A DNA stretch of 64,000 nt from Setophaga petechia. Its lineage: Eukaryota; Chordata; Aves; Passeriformes; Parulidae. The notes below the pieces were generated by a model that searched no databases, was not told where the DNA came from, and saw nothing but the letters and a program-made list of their open reading frames with translations. This document shows, in pieces, positions 26,126-38,200 of this stretch. The number at the start of each line of letters is the position of its first letter. The first letter of the stretch is position 1. Position numbers and translations under genes: made by a program. The stretch lies in the NCBI GenBank assembly GCA_024362935.1, contig JANCRA010000040.1, positions 6,076,001-6,140,000 of the forward strand. Direction: 5' to 3'.

Positions 26126-28463
26126 CATTCCTGCACCATTCAAACCTGAATGATTCCCATGTCCTCATACGCAGGTGGCACATCCCTAGAAGGATCAAAG
26201 ACAAGCCACCAGGTGCTTCTGGCAGCATTACAGGACCTCCGAGAACCCTCAAGGGTTCTCTCGGTATCTCTGGACATCTGGAGTGATGTGCTGAGTTCCC
26301 ACATATGTCCTTTCTCCTTTGCATTTTTAAGGACAATTATGATGCTGTGAGTCCATTCCAGCAGGGACAAAATAGCTCTATTAAGATTTCTGGGTCAGCT
26401 CCAACTCATGCATAATCTATACTCTGATCTTACTTAAAAAGGTTTTGATTTTGCACAGATTAACTAAGAACCAGGTGAGGAGTTAATTAAAAGAGTTTGC
26501 TTTGATAAAGTTTCATCTATTCAGTTTCATGGAGCATAGTCATAGAAGTATTTTCTCCCTCTGCACTTCAGTTTATTTATCTAAAGTTCCTAAACCAAGG
26601 AAAACAAACTTTACATTGGTTTATAATCAATATTTTCCTTGCATCCCTGTAACCAAGAGCACAGGGTGACAATGTCATATTCAAGATAAATGGGCTTTGG
26701 AAATGCACTTTTCCTGTATAATTGAAAACAGAGCTACACATTAAAAAACCATTTACTTTTTGATGTTCTCTTGTACAGGGGAAATTGTCTGGCAGAATGA
26801 GTCTAGGTTTGTGCTTCAGAGAGGCAAGAACCTTTCTGATCTCTCCCTGTGTATGGTCCCCTTCCATCATGCTCTCTAGAAGAATAATTTATTGCATTTT
26901 TTCAGTTCTCCCAAAATAAAAAATCCATCACTTCTTATTTTCTTTTTTTAAAATGTGATTAAACCCCATTATTCTAAAAATAATCTTTTACAAATGGTTA
27001 GAAAAAAATATTTCCAGAAATTAATTTTGATATTTTTTTCTATTGCAAACCTTCATACAGCAAAGAGGCTTAAAAATGTTTTTCATTCCTCCCTTTTATT
27101 ATTTTAAGGATTCATCTTTTAGAACTGTTGCATTATTCTTCTGCACCACCTGACTTTAAAGTTGTTTTATTCTTTAATGCTATCTATGTTTTACAGTAAC
27201 AATAATGTAATGATTTCTTGGAAAGAAGTATTTTGCTCATATTACTGATTTGTGTTATAGCTTATCTTGCCAAATAGTTCAAATTTGACATTTTGACTTC
27301 AAGTCTCTACATGTTTTATGTTGAAATATTGTGCAGGTATTAGTTTTACGGCCAAAAGTACTGGTCTAAGTATAATAGTTAAAATCAGCTTTTTCTGCTA
27401 CTTACAGAATTTACCCACACAAATTCATATTTTCTCAAGTTATTCTATTAATTTTTTTTTCAATTTAATTTTTTTTCAGGGCAATATGAACAACAAAATG
27501 TAATGTGCCTTGTAGATTGGCTGTATGGTCTGTATCCCAGTCATGTGCTGGTTTTTTCTGTTCCCCAAATGCATCTTTTGCACAGCTGATGGCTGTAGAC
27601 TGCACACCAGAGGATGTATTTCTTTCAAGGAGAGTCTTGGCAACTGCACAGAAAGCAAACGTTGTTACACAAACATTGTCAACCTTTTCCTTTCATTCGT
27701 TGTATAAACTTTACCTCCAACACTCAGCTTACAACTCTTATCATGCTAGACCACAGCAAAGGGAGAAGGTGGTAGCTGAAAATCAAATCAGATAAAGAAA
27801 GAAGCAATTGCTTGGGTTAAAGAATCAGAGCTTCTGATTCTATTCCTGCTGCCTTGGCTGAGCATCTTTTTTCTCTGTTCATTGTTCAGCTCAGAATCCT
27901 TTTAATCTCACACAGGTTTTTCAAGTCCACATAATGGCAATAGCAAAAAAAAAAAAAAAAAATTAAAACTGTTTGGATTTTTTCAAAGAGTTGTGTTTGA
28001 GGTTACTTTTGATGACTGCTCAGATATCTGGTGCTTAACATGTTATATTATGGTTGGTGAGCATATCATTAATGTCCACAATTATTTCAAATTAGTTTCT
28101 AGTCTTTGTCTCCAATAAATCAATAATTACAGTCCTTTCTGGATGTTAGTAAGTAGAAAATCTGTAAACATTTCTGGTAAAAGACTTAGAACTGGAATAT
28201 CCCAAATCTCCGTCTCCATTTAAAAATTATCTGATAGTTCTTCCAGATATTAGAGCCTACAGAGTCAGTTGAGAACATTGCAATTTTGTCACTTCATACT
28301 GAGTAAGAAACTCCATTTTCATCACCTGCTTCATGAGAATCACTGAAGAGGTTTTTCAGGAATAAATTAGCATTTCTTAGGACCTCAGATTTGAAATGAA
28401 CATAAATCCTTTACTGGTGAAAAAGCGTTTATTGGATTAAAAAACGGTGATATTTAACAAATA
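26126..28463. other. Unique sequence, possibly with U3 of the adjacent LTR at its left end
   Basis: A GC-richer stretch runs to about 26340 and includes a 9-base-arm inverted repeat GAGAACCCT/AGGGTTCTC at 26241-26260. It may be the rest of the LTR U3. From 26400 on it is AT-rich with chance frames only (97 codons, 26577-26870, minus). An 18-base poly(A) lies at 27945-27962. Confidence 0.5.
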
Positions 28464-28909
28464 TCATCTGCTCTTTTTTCTCATCTCTGTAGTTCTTCCT
28501 GGAGGATGATTTTGAAGTGGGTCAAGGAAACAGCAATGACAACCAAACCATGAGATGTAGGTGCACCTGCTCTTATCAGACAGTAGAGAAAGTTGATTTA
28601 ACCATGTCCCACTGGTTTTGCCAACATAGTTGCAGCGAGTCCAAATCTTCATTTCTTCTGTTGTCAAGGAAAAATTTTTCCAATTCTCTTTGTTACCATA
28701 CCATCTTCTGCTTTATTTACATTCTCCAGGTCTTCTTGTATGAACTCTTCCTTTCTGTAAAACCTCAGACTGTACGTACCAAGAAGTTTATGATCATTCT
28801 CATTCAATTTTATTCTGGCCTCGTATGGCCCACTTTCAGTATAGAGCTTGGTTTTGAAATTTAAATAGTACTTCAAATTCAACCACTGTGCCACACTTTG
28901 ATTGAGCTG
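28464..28909 (-). pseudogene. Broken protein-like segment, possibly an ectodomain plus membrane helix
   Basis: Two minus-strand frames abut with a frame change near 28664-28667. The first (28894 down to 28664) reads like real protein, including GPYEARIKLNENDHKLLGTY then SLRFYRKEEF. The second continues without a stop to 28464. A different frame in the last third encodes a hydrophobic stretch beginning GLVVIAVSL. The GTYxxRFxxxEE pattern followed by a GTW motif and a GLV-type helix loosely recalls the luminal domain and anchor of translocon-associated protein delta (SSR4). Identity would be low and the spacing to the helix about 19 codons too long, so this is only a lead. It has no ATG start and at least one frameshift. 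It could be an old pseudogene, a split exon or chance. Confidence 0.2.
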
Positions 28910-31900
28910 TTAATGTCCTACAGAGAATGTCACTCCCCTATTAGTGCTTGAGTAAATTTAAGTTGTTCCCTCAGATCCATTAACATTCCACAAGGCAGAA
29001 ATACAGTTTGATTGACAAGAAGATGTTTTAGTTGGAAAAGTCCTGAATGTAAACTTGACAAATGAGCAAACATGGCATGGAGATCACAGGAGGAAAACAA
29101 CTAGGGAATGCCATGAAATTTTTTGCAAAATTACTTTTCTGGTAAAGTCACATTTCAAGCTGAATGATTAGCACTTACTCAGCAGATCATCATGCACCGA
29201 CCTTGGTAGTATCACCAGGGTCAGATTTTCATACATACTCACATGCATGAATAATTCTCAAATTTTCCATTACATTAGGCACAAACAGTTTGGGTTTTTT
29301 TTTCTCTATCATGCATGAATGTCTTCCCCATATTCCTTTTGAAATGTAGAAAGTGGGTTGACTCTTAGAATAATGCAGCACACTGGTGCACTTTCTCCTT
29401 ACAGCTGTTTCCCTGAAAAGCCCTCTTTCATATTGAACTTGGTTTTTTGTAAAGTGATTTCCCCTTTTTCTGTAGTCATTAAGTAAAGGCAAAATACTGA
29501 TCATCCATGCTTGGGATGTGGTACCACCTGCTCTCAGATTACTGTCACTGACTGATACCAGGCAATAGCTTGATCTATCCTATTATGTTATCAGGTATTA
29601 CCTGTTAATGTTAATAGTTTTCCCAGAGCAGTAGTGGAGAAATGGCAGGATTCTTTCTGCAAAAATAAAGTGGGGGATAAGGAAGAAGCTTTCTTCTGCT
29701 CAGACTCGTCACTTAGCAACACATGGAGATACCATATTCTATAGCAAGCGAAATATTCTATATACAGAACTCCTCATTCTTGTAATGCCTTGTCTAAGTT
29801 TTTCTTCAAGGTAACTTAGCTCTTTAGCATAGACACATACCTGCTACTAGAGCTGCACAGAAGATGGAAGTCCTATGTCTTCAAGGGTTTTTAATTTTTA
29901 CTTTGGATCTAAATGAAACATGATCATCTGCAAATTATTTATGTAGCAAAAAAAATTGTTATATTACAGTATTTTTATTTTTCATTTTATAGTAATGTTC
30001 CTAAAGTACAAAATATCAATCCACAGATACATTTTCATAGGATTTTTCTTTATCAGATAGCTGGCTCAGAACACAGAGTATGCAAAAGAGAAATTTCTAA
30101 AGAGTTATGCAGGTAGATTTAAATAATACAGGAACTGCTGTGTGTATGGCTAATAAAATCCTTCAACTGTAGCTAGTCTTCAAGTACAACAGAAACCTAA
30201 GAAATATTTTGAATATTTGGAACTGGTTTGAGGTTTTTTGCTACACTGAAAACAACAATATCTGAGAAAATAGCTTAATTCACTTATTTGTATTAGAAGC
30301 TACAGCATTTCTTAAGATAAAATCTGGTTTTTAAGCAGTAAATTCACTATAGTCATCTTTAAAAGTAGGTTGTAGTTTTCAGCATATATTGTATGTCCGC
30401 ACAGCAGAAGTATTTTTCCTGCATCTTTTCAATTTGCTGAGTGTGTGATTCTGAATCTTCCCTGTCTTTGTCATTTCTGTAGGTCATGGTTTAACCTATA
30501 TCTGCAATGTTTTCACAGCACGAGCAGTGCTTACTGTACCTTGACTTATCACATTCACCTCCAATGTCAATACAATTGGACAAGAAGTGGTTATAGCCCT
30601 TTGGAAGGTCACGTATGATTCAAGGAGGAATTTCTTACCTATGTGAGAGATGTGGGTTTTTTTTATAATTTGGGTTCATATAACTTCATCTAATGCTGTA
30701 GAATTCAAATATGCCAGTGACATGCCTCAGTGCAGCTACATGCTATCCTGTTCACACCACCTACTCTATATTTATAGCTGAAACCTTTGGTTTATTAAAA
30801 ACATTTGTAATACTCTCATGCAGTCATATAGTTATCATCTGCTAAGAGAAAGAAAGCAATCTATGCAAACTCTTTCAAGTCGTATTCTCATGCTTCAGGA
30901 GAAGAGAAACCTTGTGTTCCAGTGGTTACTTTTAAACTTTTGACTCGAAGGATAAAATTCAAGGCTTCTATGAGCTTTAAAGAAAGTGTGTGGGAGGGAT
31001 CAAGAGAAGGAGGTCATCCTCCTGTCCAAGTTATGGGTGTGAGAGAGATCTGCAGTCCCAGCACAGTACACCTCTGTGCGGATGCAATGTTCCTATCCAA
31101 AGGAGACGCCATCACGGCCACCGCCTCTAGCTGCACAGATCAAAGCTGGTGAATGTGTCCTTGAGTGTTTCACTTTTGTTCTTCATAGAACATCTCATCA
31201 GCATTGCTTGTGGTCTGGGAGAAACACAGCGATGGCACCAAGAGGTTTGTTAGCAGAAAGAGTAAGGATAAAAGATCCAAAAAAACCACAAAACAACCAA
31301 CCAACAAAAGAACCAAAAGAAACTAAGGGAGGTATTCAAGCCAGCAGCTGGAGTAATGGGGTCATGGTCTGTTTTATCTTTTGGCAATTAAAGTATAATC
31401 TTTATAACTGAGAATTTTGTATGTACCTTGAAGACTAGTGGATTTCATAGCCTTTTAATTTGGGCAGGTGTACAAACTCAAGTGTTGTCATATTAGGGTT
31501 GTCACCCTTGCCATGAACTATATTGCATTCAGCCTGTAGATATTTTTCTCCTTGTTTACAAAGAAAAGGGTGGGGTCTAGAAGTTATTTTAAATATGTAG
31601 GATACAGTGATCTCTATATAATTGCATATTAAGCTGTTTTCTGTTGCATAAAATATTCAAAAAACTGTAAGGATACACAACTCCAGATAATATTTTTTTA
31701 AATAAAATGTGTAAAAATCCCCTACCTGGGCTAAATACGTTTTAGATTTAATAGATGTATCCAAGTGAGGAAGTCCTGATTGACCTTAGGGCCCTAAAGG
31801 AGCTAGACAATGTAATAGTTAAATCACTAGCAATTATGTTTAAGAATTGTGAAAAACTGAATACCAAACATATTATTTATCCTTGAAAGGGAGAGTATGG

Positions 31901-34900
31901 AGGACATGGAAAATTATAGCTCACGGCACTTAAATTTAATCCCTGCAACAAATCATTAGGCAATCAGCTTAAGTATCTAGAAAGTATGACAGCGATAAAA
32001 AAATAGTTCTTCCAGAGTAAATCAAGCAAAACAAGCTTTGGAAAAGGTGGGAAATGTAAGATACTTTGAATTCCACAAATCTGATTCTTAGATATGATTA
32101 TTCTGTGATGATGTGATTCTCAGAGGCATACTGAGAAAGTGAGGTGAAGATGAAATTTTCATAAGGTTGGTGTGCAGTTGGCCAGAAAAATATCACAGAT
32201 AACATATATTTATCATCAATATTTCAAAGCATCTTAAAAGCTCTAGGAGGACTCTTTGGAGCTCGGTTAGATTTGATGTTTTCTATAATAACAGAAAATG
32301 GTATAAAGTTTTAATTTATGCTGTTTGCGACTGATACCATATGGGCATAAAAGAGGGCTAACAAACCATTTAGATTGAGATCAGAATGAGAATAAAAAGT
32401 TAGCTTTTGAAATAGACCTGAAGTCATGAAATCAGAAAAGTTACAAAGGCAAAATAATTGTTAACAAGAAAGGGTATGAGATGTATACAGGTTCATAAAG
32501 GCAAACACTATTTTTGCCTCTACTATTTTTGCCTCTACTTTTTTTGTATGGTCTGTGTAAACAAAATGAGGCAGCCACACTTCTCTCTTTTTACTACTTG
32601 TCAAGTCTTACTTGGAACACTATACCATGCTGCCAAACTAGGGGAATATCTAAAAACAGCAAGTAGAATGCTGGGGCATACAAAAAACCCCTGAAAAACC
32701 ACACAGTCACGGCGTCTAATTTTGATCTGCACAAAATGGGGCAAATGTGGCAGATATGTTAAGTATGAGAAGCTTTGCTGGTCATTGTTGGATCACTGGG
32801 TAATTTAGCTCTTGGTGGTCAAAGAAGCCATTTTCTATTCAAAGGGGTGAACAAAAAATAATGTAAAATCTAGTTCCAAAACTCAGGCCCCTATGTTTTT
32901 CTAAAGTGCTATATTCCCAATAAATATGTTGCAAATAAGTTTTAACTGGAGTGAAGAAATGTAATAAATCTATGATTTCTGTGATTTAAATCTTTCAAAT
33001 GAACAATGGAGATGCTGGACTGCTCACTTAGGTATATATATATTTTAGTGTGCAGATTTTGAGGAAAGCAAAACATTTTCTGTGAGTCTTGATGCAATTC
33101 TCATCTTCCCTTTGGTTTTGCTTCTGCAAAATCTCCCAAGCCATGGTTTTGGGTTTTTTTTCATAGGCAATATCAGCAAAGTTTTGATCAGTGATGATGC
33201 ATCATTCTCTTTGTCTTAGACATACAAAAATTACAAGTGACAGATGGGATTGAAATTGCGGAATTTTCATCTATCTGAGAATTATTTAGCAGAAACATAT
33301 TTGTTCTTCCTTTCCCCATTCCTACTGTCAGTTTATGACCTTCCCAACCTGACCTGCCTGCTCAGGTTCTATTTGTCTCCTCTTGGGTGGTTTTACAGCA
33401 TGGAGATAAAAGGGGTTCTTCTTCACTCGGTAAAATGGTGTGTCGTACATCAGGTCTCACATCTCAGCTGTTTTAGAGGCAACTGTATTTGAAGTTTGCT
33501 TCTGTTTTTAATATATTGGGGATCTCTTCTGTAGCCCAGACACCCACTGAACAGGATATAATCACTTCTAAAATAATAGATCTGCAATTGGCTCCTCTAT
33601 GAGATGCTCCAGTCTGTGCTCACCATTGCACTCATGAATGAGGGAGACAGTTCCAGTCACAAAAAATATTATTACTTTGTTTCTGCAGCATTTCAAAGAT
33701 CTCAGAAAAAGCTGCTTCTACCAGAACTAGGCACATGTGTTTTGCTCATATCTCATAAAATTCTAAGCAGGAAATGTAAGCTTTACATTCCCAGTAGAAA
33801 TATTAATACTGCTATGTTATATTTACTACGTTATTCACTACATCAATTTAACAAAATAGAACACAAAATATTAAATGGTTTATAGGAAAAATTAAACAGA
33901 GAACACTTCACAGCTAATGGTTTTCAATATTATTCCTATTATGCAGTGCAGGTTTTCTTGAGGGATTCTAAAGAATTTTGCTGTGTGCGTTTCAGTGAGA
34001 CATCTTCGTTCTTATGCAAACACTCAAAGTGCCACCAGCTTGTGTCAGTTTTGCTAAGCTGTACAGGGGGACTGAGAAGTGGTGCTGCAAAACTGTGGAG
34101 TTCTCCTTATAATTTCACAATGACAACCGCAATAAAAACAATTGAGTGTGCAAAGGTGATGCCCTGATGATACCTCTGTGGGAGACAGCATGGAGACTAA
34201 TAACACACTTGGGGAGAAAAAAATAGAAACCTTCAAGTATAAGAATCATGTAAATAGAACAAAATACATCAGCTCAAGGAAAAAGTATTTTTTTCATATA
34301 CTCAAAACTTTGGGCTATAAATTGAGAATTCAGTTTTGGAATTTGGGGAGGAAAAAAAAGTACATTAACAATCACAAGACCAAAGCATCCATTTGAGTCT
34401 GAAAAAGAAGATTGCAGGATGCATCAGTTGGGACATTTGTATTGGAGATACAAAAATAGTCACGTCACAGTGGTATCCTTAGGAGTATCATGTGAAAATT
34501 TAGTCATTCTGTTCAGGAAGAAAAAAATTCAGACGGGGAGAGCTATATGAGAGAACTGTCAAAATTATCAAGGGAACTGAGCTTTTTTCATATAAGTTCT
34601 AAAATAGTCTGATTCATGTGGTTTTTAAAAATAATAATAAAAAAAAGGTAAAAAAAAGAAAGAAAAGAAAAAAGGAAAACAGGGCAATGAACCCATTCTT
34701 TTAAATGTACAACATGCTGGCATGGGAAAGAATTATATAAGCTCTGCAATAATTTAAAACAAATGGCATTGATTTGCCCTGGGAATCAATAAAGTAGAAG
34801 CCTGAAATGACAAGAATATAGGTAACAAAAAAAGACACTTTAAATAGAAAGTGAATACTTCTGGAAACCAAAATCCTAGCATTTCAGCAATGCGCAATAA

Positions 34901-34971
34901 CAGCTGTTCTGGAAAAGATCACGCATTTCAGTGTATTTCAGTAAGAGTACTCAACATTATGACAAAAGGTA
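28910..34971. other. Unique AT-rich sequence, no supported gene
   Basis: Only short frames without recognisable domains occur (the longest is 111 codons, 31076-31411, plus). The segment at about 31040-31150 is GC-richer with a few CpGs. Low-complexity A-rich tracts lie at about 31280-31322 and 34626-34680. No retroelement was recognised in these 6 kb. Confidence 0.55.
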
Positions 34972-35286
34972 GTGATTGTAGTTGGACATAACTTCTGTAG
35001 TCCTTTACAAGATGAGATGGTAAACCAGGGATTATGCAACAGGAGGAAGCCGTTTCCTTACCCTTTGTTTCCTGTATCCCCATCCAAAATTAAATTTCAG
35101 CCATTTTCTTACCGAGAACTTTTCTGTGGACAGGATCCTTTAAAAAAATATCCTGTAAGAGAAATACAGAATTTTAATACATATGATCCTATGAATAAAA
35201 GAGTTTTAGCTCAAAAGACTGAACGTCACAAAGTTGTTGACATCTATGTTGAAAAGGAAATATTTTTTAGAAGAAAATATCCTTAG
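34972..35286 (+). CDS. Unidentified protein-like open frame (about 104 codons), possible exon or gene fragment
   Basis: The frame opens after a TAG at 34969 and closes with a TAG at 35284. The first codon is GTG and the first internal ATG is at about 35017, so a conventional start is missing. The composition is unlike chance frames nearby: mixed, charged and Pro/Tyr-rich, with FQPFSYRELF, QDPLKKYPVRE and NTYDPMNKRVLAQ. The FSY-x7-DP-x14-YD-x3-KRxL arrangement is loosely like small ciliary axonemal proteins of the CFAP90 type, but I do not assert homology. No good acceptor is visible upstream (pyrimidine-poor). It could be a terminal exon with an unrecognised acceptor, a fragment of a retrocopy, or chance. 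Confidence 0.25.
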   Translation: MIVVGHNFCSPLQDEMVNQGLCNRRKPFPYPLFPVSPSKIKFQPFSYRELFCGQDPLKKYPVREIQNFNTYDPMNKRVLAQKTERHKVVDIYVEKEIFFRRKYP

Positions 35287-38200
35287 AAGTCCCCCATAAA
35301 TAATCTAGATACACTATTTCAAATCAGTTTATATGTATCAGAACTTAAATTTAAGGGCACTTATAGCAAGTTTACCCTAGCATAATTCCAGTGACTTCAT
35401 CAAGATACATCACTAACAGATTTGATGTCACTCAGAATTAAGCCTATCCTAGGTTTAACTTTGAAAAAAATTGGCTGAGCTCATGCAAGAAAATATCAAT
35501 ATCATAAGTTATGCAGGAAGAGATCTTCTGTGGCTGCAATTTAGGTTTTACATCTGTTTCACCACAAGTGTATGAATGAATATTTTATAATTTTCAAAGC
35601 TTCATATAGCTTATGACTCTACATTATAACGGGGTCAGTGCTTTTGATTTTTTTTTTGTAGTAGATAATTTACATTTTGACATCTCTTTTTACAAATCCC
35701 CAGTTTTTTACAACATTGGGAAAATATTTGAAAATATGTCTGTTCAGCTGCATTTACTTCAAAACTCCCTTTCACATCTCAAATTGATCGTCTATGTGAC
35801 TTTTGTAATACAAATGAAAGCACAAAAATACTGCAATTTGCTAAGTATGAATTTCAATGGAAAAAGAACTATTTCAATGAAAAAAATCAAAGAGAGCAAG
35901 GCTTATGAATTTTTTACTATATCCTAAGAATCAAATCTAGGGAAGCCAATTCCTTTCTAAAAACAAGAGAGGTTTGAAAAAATATGTTTTGTTTCATGCC
36001 ATATACAAGAAGATAAGAAAGGAATTATACCTATGAGGTAAGGAAGTATTTTTTCTTCAGTGCTACGTAATAACTGTATTTAACTAAAATGCCATCAATA
36101 CTGTTTTTAAAAAGCGGCCAAATTCTTCATATCTTTCCCTATTCCCCCAGCCTGACACGCAGTCCTGCTCCCTGCAAAGGTCTGTGCTGTGTTACACAGC
36201 CATGACCTCACCTCCCCAAGAGGTCAGTGGCAGATGAGTCTGCTCAGAAATGCCCTTCCCAGAATCAGCCACAGACCTGCACTTCCCTGTTCTGTTGAGT
36301 CATCTCAAAACGTTGGCTTCAGCAGGAGTTAAATTTTTATATGAGGTGCTCAGCAGAGTCTATTATGCAAATCCTGGATGGAAAAACTATGACAAAAATC
36401 AAAATAAAATTCAGTGAAGGAAAAAAAAAGGTGTTTGAAGACATAGGTATGCTCAGCTCCTGAGGTTTAGGAACCATTTACAGCAGCATGTAAAATACAA
36501 CAATTAATTTGCTTTGTTTTGATGGCTATATGCCCACAGTATAAATTCTGAAAGTTATTAATGAAAAAAAAGGAAGTATTTCACTAGTAGTATGTCAGAT
36601 TCAAGAGGAATTTGAGCATACATTCTCTGAGCATATTCTGGATCCCTTGTTATTTCATTATCTAAAATTGCAATGGTCATATTTCTTGCCTAGACTCATT
36701 CAGGCTCTCTGCACAAACTGAATTTCATCCATTAAGCAGATTGAGCATGTTCCTACTATATTGTTAGTGTCATTGTCAGCAATGATTTATGTTTAAGAGA
36801 ATGTGGACAAATGTACTCAGATTCATATATGGTGGTGTTGTCCAGAAACTGGCTGTCACTGGTGGAAAAATATATAATTTCATTTTAAATATGTTGCCTA
36901 TTATTTTCTACTTTAGCTTTATTAAGAGGCAATAATTACTCTGCTAGCCTAGCTCAGTATGTATTATTTTGTCTTTTGTTATTAACTACTCCCTGCAGTT
37001 CGGAAAGGGCTCAATATTCTTTCATTTGACAGATGGCTTACCAAAATTTGTGTAAATCTTAGCCATGAGGAAAAAGGCCTCCAAAACATTAGCTCCAGGA
37101 ACAGTTCATAGTCCAGATATCTGAATATATGATTATTTTTAGTATTATACTTCAGCTAACAATAGAAGAGAAAGTCAAAGTTTTTGTAATATCCTTCTCT
37201 TTACGCTCCCAAATTACATGGATCCACCAGGATGCAAAGACATTGCCTGAGTGTGCGGTTCTACTTTTTCAAATTATATCTATCCTTGCATGTTGTTTGG
37301 GAGATGTAGATTTCAATTTACTTCCAAGCAAGTGGACTTCAAATAAGACCTTTCAATTCTCTTTCAGAAAGTCTGACCTTACTCTGAAATTCTCAATGCC
37401 AGTGTAGCTTTATACTCATTCAGTCAGCTCATTAGGACTCAGACCTCCATCATTTTTTTCATCAGGTTAAGGTTTACAAGAAGAAGCAATTTGCTTTAGA
37501 TAAAATGCAGGATAGGTAGAAAACGTGAATGAAATTTTCAACATAAATCTGAAACAGAAAGTGGAAAAATCAAGACACTTGAAAGCTGAAAACAATGGCT
37601 TTAGCTTATTCTACTGAAATAAAAGAGGCGAAGGGAGCAGTTGTGAAGCAGTAGAAGAAAGCAATGTGTTGTCAAAAGCGAGGTTAAAACATTAGCATTT
37701 TCTATATGTGTGGATAATTATGGCTGAAAGAAAATGGAGGTGTTAGCTGAAGATCTGGGATTTTTATAACTAGTAGTTTGAATTATTCCTGAGAGTCACA
37801 TCCAAGCCATCTTGCTCAAAATAAGTAGCCTTCTCCAGAAAGTGTCATATTAACTTGAGTTTACCAGATCGAAAGCCAAGATGTTTATCATTGTGAGTAA
37901 GAATTCAAGATTTGGCCTTAGCTTGGGCAAAGGCTGTAATTTTGTTTATTTCATCACTTCTACACTGACATGTACTGCACTCTAAGTCTAGGTCATAGGC
38001 CTACTAAGCCACCGCTAAAAATTGTCTCCATGCTCTTGTTTTAGATTGGTCATTTGTGCCTACACACATGAAGCATTGGTGCAATGTAATTATGGATTTG
38101 GGAAAATTTGTCATCCTTCCTCTATCCTTTACTCACTTTCCTACTCCTTTTCCTCTCATTTTCCTCAGGCAGGAAGAGCTGAGAAGGAAGAAACGACAGG

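Noticed and set aside
26241..26260. Inverted repeat GAGAACCCT/AGGGTTCTC as a steroid-receptor site
   Set aside because: Half-site spacing does not fit the known 3-base-spaced element; only a short palindrome is claimed.
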